Of a stretch of 64,000 nucleotides of DNA, positions 15,993 through 23,200 are shown piece after piece. Position 1 is the first letter of the stretch. Each line of letters begins with the position of its first letter. The translations under genes were made by a program, and so were the position numbers. Source of the DNA: Rhodococcoides trifolii (GTDB lineage Bacteria > Actinomycetota > Actinomycetes > Mycobacteriales > Mycobacteriaceae); NCBI RefSeq assembly GCF_014635345.1, contig NZ_BMCU01000002.1:372001-436000 (forward strand), written 5' to 3'. The notes below the pieces were generated by a model. It was not told the origin of the DNA and made no database searches. It saw nothing but the letters and a program-made list of their open reading frames with translations.

Positions 15993-16218
15993 CAGGCGCC
16001 GCTCTGTGTCGCTTCACGAGCCCGTACGCGTGGGTGCCGCCGTACAGGAACGCGGATACGAGGAACCACCACTGCTGCGTCGCTACGGCATACGCGACCC
16101 ACAGGAACTGCGCGGCGATCCCGATCGTCGGGCCGAGCTTCGACTGCGACCGGTACGCCAGGGCGATGCCGGCCACGCCGATCACGATGAGGGTGAACGA
16201 CCACCACAGGCTGATCAT
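15982..16218 (-). CDS. Small multi-pass membrane protein
   Basis: ATG 16218 overlaps the HIT gene stop by ATGA and the frame runs 11 bases into the MuF gene. The 78 residues have three hydrophobic segments (ISLWWSFTLIVIGVAGIALA, IGIAAQFLWVAYAVA, WWFLVSAFLYGGTHAYG) and a basic C-terminus, predicting an inner-membrane protein. Such small membrane genes inside head operons are common in actinophages but of unknown role. Confidence 0.55.
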   Translation of the reverse strand: MISLWWSFTLIVIGVAGIALAYRSQSKLGPTIGIAAQFLWVAYAVATQQWWFLVSAFLYGGTHAYGLVKRHRAAPDET

Positions 16219-16562
16219 CGCCGCTGTCCGGTCCACGGCAGCGTGAGGCCGTCGTCTGCGCAACGCGGCACTACGTGAATGTGCAGGTGCATCACAGTCT
16301 GAGTGGCGGCCGCACCCACCGACGTGATGATGTTGGCTGGTCCGACATCATCACGCACGAACCGCGATGCGGCCTGCATGACGACACCTGCGATTGTCGG
16401 GAACTCGGCAGCGGACTCGACGTGCGCTGTCGGCACGAACAGTGTGTGGCCAGGGGTGACGGGGTTCAGCGGAGCGAACCACACCACTCCGAACGAGTCG
16501 ATGGAGTCGGTACCGTCGTACTCCTCGTTTGCGATGCGGTCGCAGAACACGCAGTCGATCAT
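16215..16562 (-). CDS. HIT-family nucleotide hydrolase
   Basis: ATG 16562 gives 115 residues. The histidine triad is intact: HLHIHVV with His92, His94 and His96, preceded by the usual PGHTLFVP segment (37-44). An N-terminal CVFCDRI (4-10) matches the zinc-binding cysteine pair of HINT/FHIT-like members. HIT proteins hydrolyse nucleotide phosphoramidates, dinucleoside polyphosphates or adenylylated substrates. The gene is coupled on both sides within the head-gene run between portal and MuF, an unusual place for such an enzyme; it might clear nucleotide alarmones during infection, which is inference. Confidence 0.85.
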   Translation of the reverse strand: MIDCVFCDRIANEEYDGTDSIDSFGVVWFAPLNPVTPGHTLFVPTAHVESAAEFPTIAGVVMQAASRFVRDDVGPANIITSVGAAATQTVMHLHIHVVPRCADDGLTLPWTGQRR

Positions 16563-16792
16563 CCGGTCCACACCGTCATGCGGCGGGCGATGCACCAATC
16601 CTCGAACTGCCGCACCTGCTCGGAGTTGTACGCGAGCCACAGTGCCATCGCCGACCCGATCATCTGGGTGCCGCTGGTGTCGTCGGAGAACATCCCACCC
16701 ACCAACAGCTCAGCGGCGATGGTGAACGGCACGTTGTCCACCATCCACTGCGCAGCCACTGCTGGTGTGGCGTCCGCCGCGAGGTCACTCAC
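16559..16792 (-). CDS. Small hypothetical phage protein
   Basis: GTG 16792 (overlapping the upstream stop by eight bases) gives 77 residues. The body is helical: PAVAAQWMVDNVPFTIAAEL, then MIGSAMALWLAYNSEQVRQF and a Trp-containing end. Its own stop overlaps the HIT gene start by ATGA. The longer open frame upstream is a shadow of the neighbouring gene. No family recognised. Confidence 0.5.
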   Translation of the reverse strand: MSDLAADATPAVAAQWMVDNVPFTIAAELLVGGMFSDDTSGTQMIGSAMALWLAYNSEQVRQFEDWCIARRMTVWTG

Positions 16793-17138
16793 CGTGACCC
16801 ACCAGCGCCGCCACCAACCGATCGCGGGTGTGCGGCTCCCTCCGCACCAGCAGTCCCCGCACGTAGATGTCGCACGCCTCGTACATCGCGTGTCGACCGG
16901 GCAACACCAACGCGAGGTGGTCCCACGCCCCGTCGAGCAAGCGGTCGCACCCGTCAGGGGTGTCAGCGTTGAACAAGCGGGTGTACAGCAAGTAGTCGGG
17001 TACGCCGTTGGCGTGGGCACGGTTCTGACGGGGGTTGCCGTTCTGGCGGCCGCGGCACCGTTTCCCCGCGAGCTCGAGCGCGCGAAGCACCGCCACTTCG
17101 CAGGCGAGGAATTCGTCGATGGTGACGGTTGCGGTCAC
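16785..17138 (-). CDS. Hypothetical phage protein after portal
   Basis: ATG 17138 overlaps the portal stop by ATGA. The 117-residue product is mostly helical (TIDEFLACEVAVLRALELAG, LLDGAWDHLALVLPGRHAMY) with a basic stretch of Arg/Asn residues near 27-43. It has no recognisable catalytic motif. The close coupling to portal suggests a head-assembly role, inferred only. Confidence 0.55.
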   Translation of the reverse strand: MTATVTIDEFLACEVAVLRALELAGKRCRGRQNGNPRQNRAHANGVPDYLLYTRLFNADTPDGCDRLLDGAWDHLALVLPGRHAMYEACDIYVRGLLVRREPHTRDRLVAALVGHGE

Positions 17139-18772
17139 GGCGTCGCCCCGTCGTCGGGGGTGATGGTGCTGTCGGGTGGGTCTGGTATCGCGGTGTCAGT
17201 GCGGTCCGCTGTACCGGCCCCACGGCTGGGCGTCGGGTTCTCGTCGCCCGGGTTGTTCGCTGGCGCCGCCGTCACACCGGTCAGCGCGTCGATCACCGAC
17301 CGGTCGATGTTCGGCACGATCGCGGGAAGCAACGCGTACGCGAAGTTCGGGTTCGCATCCAGCAGCCGGATCATCAGTCGGCGGGTCCGCTCCGTGTCGT
17401 CCGGAACGTCGTCGTCGTCGAAACCGGACTCCCGCAGCAGCGCCTCGGCGGACAGCTCGTCCTTGTCGAACAGGGACTGCGCGTCCTTCGACCGGTCGGG
17501 GCGCAGCGCCAACGGTGATGTGTCGAACCAGATTTGGTACTTGTCCCAGTCGGGCACACCGAGCTGCTCGAGCGCCGGCTGATACCAGCCGACGGTGAGG
17601 GCGTGGCAGATCGTCGCCGCCACAGGGGAGATGGACAGGGTGACTTCGTCTTCGCTGATCTGCCAGGCGGACCAGTGGTTCGCCCCTCCGGATCCCATGC
17701 CCAGCAGCACTTCGGGTGGTGCGTCCATGCCGAGGGCGATGCGGCGGATCTCTTCGGAGCGGAGGTCCTTCGCCTGCGGGTCGAGGGGGGTGGTGAAGGT
17801 GATGTGCTTGATCTTGTCGATCAGTTCGGCGGGCAGCTTCGCCACGAACGGCACCAGGGCGGACGCACTGTCGCGGTCTTTGACGGGGGTGACCATGGAA
17901 ACCATCAGGTCGCGGACGAACGGGTCGATGTCGTCTTCGTCGTCGAACCCTGATGCACCTTGCCCGGCGAGCGCTTCGATTTCCTGCGGCACCAGCAGCA
18001 TCCCGGCGCCGGCCAATCGTGATTCGACTTGTGCGCTGGTGTGTTTGGACAGTTCGCGGAGTGTGCGGGCGTTGGACAGCACCGCGCGGGCGGGGCAATC
18101 AGGGAGGGCGGAGTATTCGGGGTCGGGGATCCAGCAGCGGACGACGAGCTCGTCGTCGCGGAGGTTGCGGTTCTCGATGCCGTCGTTGAGTTTCCAGTTG
18201 GTGCCGGATCCGGTGACTTCGTTGGTGGAGCGTGGTTCGAGGGTGTGGTTGCCGTGTTCGTCTTCGCTGATCACGAACAGTGATTCACCGGCGAACGACA
18301 GGTGTTGGGCGGCTCGTTTGGTGACTTGCTGCGTGCGGGCGCGGGACCCGAACATGCCTTGCGCGAGGTCGAGGGCGGGGCCGTCTTCGACTGGGGTGGG
18401 GGCGTTCATGGGGTTCTCGACTTTGGCGCCGAAGAACACGACGCGGGACACTCCGCGGGCGACGCGGTCACCTGCGAAGCGGAATTCGCCGATTTCTTTC
18501 CGCAGTTCCCATGACTCTTGTTGCCAGGGCATTTTCTTCCACTGGGCTTTGCTGGTTTGGGCGACGTTGGGGCCGTGTACGACTTGGGCGGCGGCGGTGA
18601 GTGCTTCGGTGTCGTCGGTGCTGTTGGGGAGGTTGTAGTGGCCGATGATGGCGCCGGGGACGTTGCGGATGCGTGTGTTGGCGACGGTGCTTCGTGAGGG
18701 GGTGAGGGCTTCGGCTTCTTGGGCGGCGGTGGATTCGGGGCGGCGGCCGCGGCGGCGGGCGGGGGTGGTCAT
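17135..18772 (-). CDS. Portal protein
   Basis: The 545-residue protein has portal hallmarks: an N-terminal wing with WELRKEIGEFRFAGDRVARG, a central region DPFVRDLMVSMVTPVKDRDS and the stem or crown segment EEIRRIALGMDAPPEVLLGM with SGGANHWSAWQISEDEV, typical of actinophage portals. Portals form the dodecameric DNA channel at one capsid vertex and dock terminase. It is coupled by ATGA to both neighbours. The C-terminus is Pro/Thr/Asp-rich and probably flexible. In this phage it lies more than 4 kb after the large terminase, separated by accessory genes. Confidence 0.88.
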   Translation of the reverse strand: MTTPARRRGRRPESTAAQEAEALTPSRSTVANTRIRNVPGAIIGHYNLPNSTDDTEALTAAAQVVHGPNVAQTSKAQWKKMPWQQESWELRKEIGEFRFAGDRVARGVSRVVFFGAKVENPMNAPTPVEDGPALDLAQGMFGSRARTQQVTKRAAQHLSFAGESLFVISEDEHGNHTLEPRSTNEVTGSGTNWKLNDGIENRNLRDDELVVRCWIPDPEYSALPDCPARAVLSNARTLRELSKHTSAQVESRLAGAGMLLVPQEIEALAGQGASGFDDEDDIDPFVRDLMVSMVTPVKDRDSASALVPFVAKLPAELIDKIKHITFTTPLDPQAKDLRSEEIRRIALGMDAPPEVLLGMGSGGANHWSAWQISEDEVTLSISPVAATICHALTVGWYQPALEQLGVPDWDKYQIWFDTSPLALRPDRSKDAQSLFDKDELSAEALLRESGFDDDDVPDDTERTRRLMIRLLDANPNFAYALLPAIVPNIDRSVIDALTGVTAAPANNPGDENPTPSRGAGTADRTDTAIPDPPDSTITPDDGATP

Positions 18773-19065
18773 GCGTCACCGTCGAGCCAGGAGGCGGCGA
18801 TGCCGATGATGTAGGAGGCGGTGGCGACCATGGCGGGGATGAGGAATCCGGGGTGTTCGCCGTAGAACCAGGCTGTGGTGAAGATGGCTGCGCCGATGTA
18901 GGGGGAGAGGCACCAGGGGCAGGTGACGAGGTAGGCGCTGTCGGAGTCGGCGCCGCGGCGGCGGATGACGAGTGCTCGGAGGTAGCGGGTCACGTAGTCA
19001 TCTGAGATGAGCCTGGTGAGTCTGGCGGTGGCGCCGAGTGCGAGCAGGAACACCGTGACGGTCAC
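18769..19065 (-). CDS. DUF1360-like membrane protein
   Basis: The 98 residues have hydrophobic segments at both ends, with LTRLISDDY early and the signature CPWCLSPYIG in the middle, as in DUF1360 proteins found in actinophages and bacilli. The function of this family is unknown. Coupled by ATGA to portal. The operator-like repeat at 19088-19107 lies 23 bp upstream of its start, so this gene may open the portal transcript. Confidence 0.75.
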   Translation of the reverse strand: MTVTVFLLALGATARLTRLISDDYVTRYLRALVIRRRGADSDSAYLVTCPWCLSPYIGAAIFTTAWFYGEHPGFLIPAMVATASYIIGIAASWLDGDA

Positions 19066-19087
19066 AGGGCCTCCGTTGTCTGTAGGT

Positions 19088-19107
19088 GGATACAGACAAG
19101 AGTATCC
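19088..19107. promoter_or_regulatory. Operator-like inverted repeat upstream of the portal block
   Basis: Perfect GGATAC and GTATCC arms enclose 8 bp (AGACAAGA on the plus strand). It lies in the gap between 19128 and 19065, before the genes that lead into portal. Near identity with 14123-14142 argues that it is a conserved protein-binding site. Confidence 0.6.
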
Positions 19108-19127
19108 GCACTCAGCGCACGCGAAGC

Positions 19128-19886
19128 CTAAGCGGATTCGTACTTCCCTCGCAGTGAGTCAACCGCGGCGGTGAACAGGATGCCGAACTCGTGAATATTC
19201 GCGAATGTAGCGCTGCGAGCCGTCCCGCCCTGGTACTGCCTGGCGACGTACTCGGACGCCTGCATGAGCGCCAGGTATGAGTCTTCGTATTCGAGTATCA
19301 GCAGCGTCGCGGCAACCGCGGTCAAATCGGCGCGCGCTACTTCACACGCAGCAATCGCTGCATCGACATTCTCCGTGAACGCCCCTTCCAGTTCGAGCCA
19401 CTCTTTTCGGTCGCGTGCTGTTTGCTCGTCGAGATCGACGGCTTTGTCGATCGCGACGTAAGCGGTTCGTAGTGCGATCAAAGATTCGGTGGCTTTGCCG
19501 ACCGTCTCGAAAGTGACTTGTCGGCGGTGTTTCTTCTCCTCCGATCGGAGCAGCGTCGCGTTGTTGGCGTCTGCGACATTCGCCTGCATTTCAAGTTGTT
19601 CTTTGGATTGGCGTCGCTGTTCCTTCATCTGGCGGTCGAAGTTGTCACGCTCGAATTTGAGTTGCTTCTCGAACTTGTCGCGTTCGTCCTGCCGGGTTTC
19701 TTTCTGGCCCTGGAATGCTATTGCTGCGGCAGCGAGGAGGAACGGGCCACCAATTAGACCGGCAATGATCGTTGCCTGTGGTTGTGTGAAATCCCAGTCC
19801 ATCAGGTGTTGCCATAGAGAACCGAGGACGATAACAGTGGCCGGTACCGAGAGGGCGAGCAACGTCAGCTTGACCTTCGTCGTCAT
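19128..19886 (-). CDS. Membrane-anchored coiled-coil protein, possible exclusion or conversion factor
   Basis: The 252-residue protein has two N-terminal membrane segments (about 5-25 and 38-58), a highly charged coiled coil (about 60-125) rich in Lys, Arg, Glu and Gln, then a helical cytoplasmic domain with YEDSYLALMQASEYVARQYQ. Its DNA is visibly poorer in G+C than the flanking genes, suggesting recent acquisition. It lies among small membrane genes between terminase and portal and is bordered downstream by an operator-like repeat. Such proteins could act in superinfection exclusion; I know of no characterised homologue. Confidence 0.6.
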   Translation of the reverse strand: MTTKVKLTLLALSVPATVIVLGSLWQHLMDWDFTQPQATIIAGLIGGPFLLAAAAIAFQGQKETRQDERDKFEKQLKFERDNFDRQMKEQRRQSKEQLEMQANVADANNATLLRSEEKKHRRQVTFETVGKATESLIALRTAYVAIDKAVDLDEQTARDRKEWLELEGAFTENVDAAIAACEVARADLTAVAATLLILEYEDSYLALMQASEYVARQYQGGTARSATFANIHEFGILFTAAVDSLRGKYESA

Positions 19887-19945
19887 TGGCAGATCATGCC
19901 TTGGTGGCTTGTCCGAGTCTGCGGTGGCCCAATGTCGTCGGTCAT
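19883..19945 (-). CDS. Possible 20-residue coupling peptide
   Basis: ATG 19945 follows GGAG at good spacing and overlaps the DUF2637 gene stop by ATGA; its stop overlaps the next start by ATGA. The peptide begins MTDDIGPPQTRTSHQG. It may only link translation of the two membrane genes. Confidence 0.35.
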   Translation of the reverse strand: MTDDIGPPQTRTSHQGMICQ

Positions 19946-20409
19946 GGTTGTGCTCCTGTGATGGCCCAGTCGGCGCCTGCGCGTGGCCGGGTGAGTGCGG
20001 CGGTCAGTAGGCCACCCGCGGTCGGGGCGGGTGCCGGCGGTTGGGTGCGGGTAAGTTTCACCGTCAGGTGTGTGGCCACGAGCAGCACGATGGACGGCAC
20101 GGCGGCCATCGGTCCGGTCACTGCGAACGGCAGCTCTGTTGGTGTGACGTACGCGTGCGCGATGTTCGCCGCGCCGGATACCCCGGTCGCCCCGATGAGC
20201 ACCACCCACGCGTACACGCGACCCGAGACGGTGGTGAACACGGCCAGCTCCGCCACGACGACCAGGCCGTCCACGATGACGGGCCATGCGAGGGATTGCC
20301 AGTGCCCGTACCCGCCGCGTGCTGCGAGGTTGGACACCTGGGAGAACGACAGGAAGAACGCGAGCGCCCCGATGAGGGTGGTGGTGGCAACGGCGGTGCG
20401 ACGGATCAT
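19942..20409 (-). CDS. DUF2637 (SpdB-like) four-segment membrane protein
   Basis: ATG 20409 gives 155 residues with four membrane segments: TTLIGALAFFLSFSQVSNLA, LAWPVIVDGLVVVAELAVF, VYAWVVLIGATGVSGAANIA and a fourth around AAVPSIVLLVATHLTV. The ARGGYGHWQSLAWPVIVDG pattern is typical of DUF2637, related to SpdB transfer-associated proteins of actinobacterial plasmids and also common in actinophages. Biochemical role unknown. Coupled by ATGA to the small membrane gene upstream. Confidence 0.8.
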   Translation of the reverse strand: MIRRTAVATTTLIGALAFFLSFSQVSNLAARGGYGHWQSLAWPVIVDGLVVVAELAVFTTVSGRVYAWVVLIGATGVSGAANIAHAYVTPTELPFAVTGPMAAVPSIVLLVATHLTVKLTRTQPPAPAPTAGGLLTAALTRPRAGADWAITGAQP

Positions 20410-20639
20410 CACCACCACCCCGCGACTGTTCCGAGCCACACCATCGCGGTGATGAGCACGATAATGATGAACAATCCGTGCGCGATGATCCAGAACGCCA
20501 TCGCGAGAGTTACCAAGTATCGGGTTTCTGCGTAGTCGTAGCGGCATCGCCAGCCGATCCACGCGGCGTAGGTCCATCCTCCGTACAGCACCACCAGGAC
20601 TCCAATGAATGCGGTGGAGGCGACCCCTGCCGCGGTCAT
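20409..20639 (-). CDS. Small two-segment membrane protein
   Basis: ATG 20639 gives 76 residues with hydrophobic segments VASTAFIGVLVVLYGGWTYA and AFWIIAHGLFIIIVLITAMV separated by a basic, aromatic loop. It is coupled by overlaps to both neighbours in a run of membrane proteins (20746-18769). No family recognised; not excluded as a holin. Confidence 0.5.
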   Translation of the reverse strand: MTAAGVASTAFIGVLVVLYGGWTYAAWIGWRCRYDYAETRYLVTLAMAFWIIAHGLFIIIVLITAMVWLGTVAGWW

Positions 20640-20746
20640 TCGTCGTCTCCTGTGATGTCGCGCCAGATGAGGACGCCGACCCCGGTCAGGACAGCGCCGA
20701 CCACTCCGAGGGCGATGAGGCCGTAGAACGTGAACGACGCGGTCAC
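20636..20746 (-). CDS. 36-residue single-pass membrane peptide
   Basis: GTG 20746 overlaps the upstream stop by GTGA and its own stop overlaps the next ATG. The peptide is almost entirely one membrane segment (YGLIALGVVGAVLTGVGVLI) with a short acidic tail. Overlaps at both ends argue it is translated. Similar tiny membrane peptides occur at 30786-31036. Confidence 0.5.
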   Translation of the reverse strand: MTASFTFYGLIALGVVGAVLTGVGVLIWRDITGDDE

Positions 20747-21336
20747 AGCTGCGGCCGGTTGACGATGCGGCAGAACGATCTGTGCGTCGAGGCTCGGCAC
20801 GTCGACCCGCCGCTGCACACCGCGCCGTACGTGTAACCGGGGTAGGGGGCGTCATCCAAAACGTCAGCCAGCGCACCAAACTGGCGCATCAGGTCAAGCA
20901 CCTTGGCCACCGACCGCTGCAGTTGCTCAGCCGTCTGCCGTTCGGGTGTGGGGACGCGCCCTTGATAGACGTGCTGGGCCTCCAACGCCATGCGCGCCTC
21001 GTCGTAGGGTCGGCGTACCGGCTGGCCGAACCGTGACGACCCGCCGCCGGCGCCGCCTGAACCCCCGCCGGCGAACGTGACCGTGCCGAGGCCACCACCA
21101 CCGCCACCACCGCCTACGCCTGGCAGTATCGGGTTGGCGTGGTAGTGGGCCATCTTCACGTCGTCGTACACGATGGCCCGCTGCAGATCATCGGCGCACT
21201 GATCCAGAACTTGGGCCACGTTGTTCGTCGGTATGTGGTCAGTGCCCCACCGTCGGCGCAGCTGCCGTGCGTTGTCCCGCCACTTGGTCACCAGATCAAT
21301 CGGCAGCCACGGGCTTTGGTCGTTGTTGTTGGTCAT
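20743..21336 (-). CDS. Hypothetical phage protein with Gly-rich linker
   Basis: ATG 21336 overlaps the DUF1508 gene stop by ATGA and gives 197 residues. An N-terminal helical domain (WLPIDLVTKWRDNARQLRRR, then VLDQCADDLQRA) is followed by a 25-residue Gly-rich hinge near 85-110 and a second helical domain ending in a Cys-containing tail. Layout resembles the Gly-rich protein at 31708-32013 but no sequence family is recognised. Confidence 0.55.
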   Translation of the reverse strand: MTNNNDQSPWLPIDLVTKWRDNARQLRRRWGTDHIPTNNVAQVLDQCADDLQRAIVYDDVKMAHYHANPILPGVGGGGGGGGLGTVTFAGGGSGGAGGGSSRFGQPVRRPYDEARMALEAQHVYQGRVPTPERQTAEQLQRSVAKVLDLMRQFGALADVLDDAPYPGYTYGAVCSGGSTCRASTHRSFCRIVNRPQL

Positions 21337-21536
21337 TGTTCCCCCGTCGTGAGTTGGTATCCGTTGTAGCCGTTGGCTGCTCGCATGCCGTTGATGCAGT
21401 CGGCGCGGTTCTTGTAGCCCTCGCCGGAGTCGGAGAGGATGCGTCCGTTGGTGGCGCGGCGTTGCCACCGCCATTCGCCGATGGAGTCGCGGTACACCCG
21501 CACAGTCGGCAGACGAACAGGCTCGGCGGCGGTCAT
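21333..21536 (-). CDS. DUF1508 (YegP-like) small protein
   Basis: The 67-residue protein matches the DUF1508 single-repeat pattern: VYRDSIGEWRWQRRATNGRI followed by LSDSGEGYKNRADCINGMR. The family adopts a small alpha/beta fold of unknown function. A second, weaker DUF1508-like protein is encoded at 31033-31251. Coupled by ATGA on both sides. Confidence 0.8.
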   Translation of the reverse strand: MTAAEPVRLPTVRVYRDSIGEWRWQRRATNGRILSDSGEGYKNRADCINGMRAANGYNGYQLTTGEQ

Positions 21537-21910
21537 GACTCACCCCCAGCGACCTGGAGGGCCCCGTATCTGCGTACGAGTTCAGGCCAGGTCAAATAAA
21601 CTTTGCCGCCGTTGACGTAGCCCTTCCACCAGTGGCCGTCTGTGGTGCGCCCAAAGCGGATTGGTTCGCCGTACTGATCCTCGATATCGGATTCGACAGC
21701 AAGTACGTGCCGTTCGGGTTCAGGCTGGGAATCGATGATGGCGATGCCGGGGAGGGCTGCGATCACAGCGGCCTGGTGAAGGTTGAACTGCAGGCCCCAG
21801 TCGTCATCACCCTGCTCGTCGATGCTCCATCCGCAGTCGCGGCACTTACCCCATCCGTCGTTCTCGTGTGCTGACAACGCTTTCGCGATGAGTGCCTGCG
21901 CTTCACTCAT
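21533..21910 (-). CDS. Hypothetical phage protein with CxxC motif
   Basis: The 125-residue protein has a single CRDC motif near residues 23-26 in its helical N-terminal half and a beta-rich C-terminal half with GEPIRFGRTTDGHWWKGYV. The pattern fits a small phage protein that may bind zinc through partners, since only two cysteines are present. No family recognised. Overlaps both neighbours by a few bases. Confidence 0.5.
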   Translation of the reverse strand: MSEAQALIAKALSAHENDGWGKCRDCGWSIDEQGDDDWGLQFNLHQAAVIAALPGIAIIDSQPEPERHVLAVESDIEDQYGEPIRFGRTTDGHWWKGYVNGGKVYLTWPELVRRYGALQVAGGES

Positions 21911-22139
21911 CGTGGCTGACCTCTTTGGACGGGTCGATGTTCATGGCCTCGGACAGCGCCCGCAGGATCTCGGGGTCCGCATCGGCCGCGATGACCACAA
22001 CCGGTCGTGCGGCCATGGCGAGCGTGGCGTGCACGAGCGCCTGCGTCGCGACGAGCTGTGCGTGCCCGTCCTCGATGTCCACCTCGTCCGAGGTGATGAG
22101 CAGACGTTCGGCTGTGGCGTAGTGCTGCTGTGCGTTCAT
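21903..22139 (-). CDS. Small helical hypothetical phage protein
   Basis: The 78 residues contain a TPR-like pair of helices (AQQHYATAERLLITSDEV, then GHAQLVATQALVHATLAM) followed by a short hydrophobic stretch VVVIAADADPE. Small proteins beginning NAQQHYxxAERLL are frequent in actinophage early regions; function unknown. Overlaps neighbours on both sides. Confidence 0.55.
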   Translation of the reverse strand: MNAQQHYATAERLLITSDEVDIEDGHAQLVATQALVHATLAMAARPVVVIAADADPEILRALSEAMNIDPSKEVSHDE

Positions 22140-22339
22140 GTGGGTCCTTGCTGGTGAATGTGGTTGAGGGACTGGCGGATCACTTCGAACGGGTCAGCAC
22201 TGTTCACGCGGATCAGGCACCCCGCGTGCTCGTCGGTGCCGAAGCGGCGCAGATGCACCAGCCACTGCCCGTCCGTTTTCTGCTCGGCGTCGAACGACCC
22301 GACGGTGTCCGGCACATCCACCTCGAAATAGATGCGCAT
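22136..22339 (-). CDS. Small hypothetical phage protein
   Basis: The 67-residue product starts MRIYFEVDVPDTVGSFDAE and ends in an amphipathic helix DPFEVIRQSLNHIHQQG. It overlaps the next gene by ATGA and abuts the previous one. No motif or family recognised; retained because of tight coupling and consistent codon use. Confidence 0.5.
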   Translation of the reverse strand: MRIYFEVDVPDTVGSFDAEQKTDGQWLVHLRRFGTDEHAGCLIRVNSADPFEVIRQSLNHIHQQGPT

Positions 22340-22908
22340 CAGGTGAGCTCGGCGTACGTCACGAACGGGGCGACCATCTCGGGGTGGCCGGCCTCGATAC
22401 CGCGCCAGTCCCGGCCGACGTACGGTCCCCCGTCGATTGAGGTGTACGAGTACTGCAGCACCGATTCCAACGCTCCTGTGCCGGGCTTCCGCTCTCCTGT
22501 GCCGCCCTTCCGCCAGAGCACATCACCGTTACCGTCGCGCACCACAATCCCAATCGGCACGTCTTCCATCGTCTGAAACCGCGGCGGCGGCGTAGCTAGA
22601 TTCGGCTTGGGCGCGGGCGGCATCAGCTCGGCAACAACCGCTTCCACCCGGCCCGGCTCGAGCGGGTCGATGCCCTCCTGCAAGTCGTACAGGGTGTCGG
22701 TGACGTCGTTGTTCTCGACTGTGGCGCACAGTGCCCACCACCCACCGCCCTTGCCCTCGGTTGTGACGGTGGCGTCGTCGGGCAGCGAAAGCTCGGCGCA
22801 TTCCATCAGGAATTCCCGCATGATCCCCAGCGGCGGCAACGTGCCGTGGAACGACGTCGACGTGACTGTGCGCGTGATGTAGTGCCGGCGCTCCACCTTC
22901 ATGGTCAC
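22339..22908 (-). CDS. Hypothetical phage protein
   Basis: GTG 22908 is preferred because GAGG lies seven bases upstream and the codon overlaps the previous stop by GTGA; ATG 22902 would shorten it by two residues. The 189 residues have a beta-rich N-terminal domain with VERRHYITRTVTSTS, a helix MREFLMECAELSLPDDATV, and a C-terminal part with IVVRDGNGDVLWRKGG, a segment seen in several small phage proteins. Function unknown. Confidence 0.5.
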   Translation of the reverse strand: MTMKVERRHYITRTVTSTSFHGTLPPLGIMREFLMECAELSLPDDATVTTEGKGGGWWALCATVENNDVTDTLYDLQEGIDPLEPGRVEAVVAELMPPAPKPNLATPPPRFQTMEDVPIGIVVRDGNGDVLWRKGGTGERKPGTGALESVLQYSYTSIDGGPYVGRDWRGIEAGHPEMVAPFVTYAELT

Positions 22909-23147
22909 CGCAGCACCTCGATGGGCGCCTCGTGGCGGGCGATGTTCTCCGAGCTGCACGGCCGCGGCATCCCCGCCTCGTACCAGGGCAGCAGGTGGGC
23001 GTGCAGCTTCTGGTACACCAGCCCGATCTTGGTGCCGTCGTCGCAGCGGATCACCGCGCCGATGGGCAACGCGTTCAGTTGCTTCTCGACGTCGAGGCGG
23101 TCGCCGGGTTCGATTCTGCGCGTGGGAACAGTGGTCGGTGTCGTCAT
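22905..23147 (-). CDS. Small hypothetical phage protein at the head of an operon
   Basis: The 80-residue protein begins MTTPTTVPTRRIEPGDRLDV and has a central strand-turn-strand IGAVIRCDDGTKIGLVYQKL. It is the first gene after the operator-like repeat at 23170-23191, so it may lead the transcript that runs down to the membrane-protein cluster. No family recognised. Confidence 0.5.
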   Translation of the reverse strand: MTTPTTVPTRRIEPGDRLDVEKQLNALPIGAVIRCDDGTKIGLVYQKLHAHLLPWYEAGMPRPCSSENIARHEAPIEVLR

Positions 23148-23169
23148 GTGGGAGACGCTACCGTCGCGG

Positions 23170-23191
23170 GGAAACAGTGTCCACTGTTACC
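23170..23191. promoter_or_regulatory. Best-conserved operator-like inverted repeat
   Basis: GGAAACAGTG and CACTGTTACC arms (9 of 10 pairs) flank a TC spacer in the 53-bp gap between the terminase stop and the next gene start at 23147. It probably overlaps the promoter of the 23147-19128 operon. Confidence 0.65.
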
Positions 23192-23200
23192 GCATACAGA

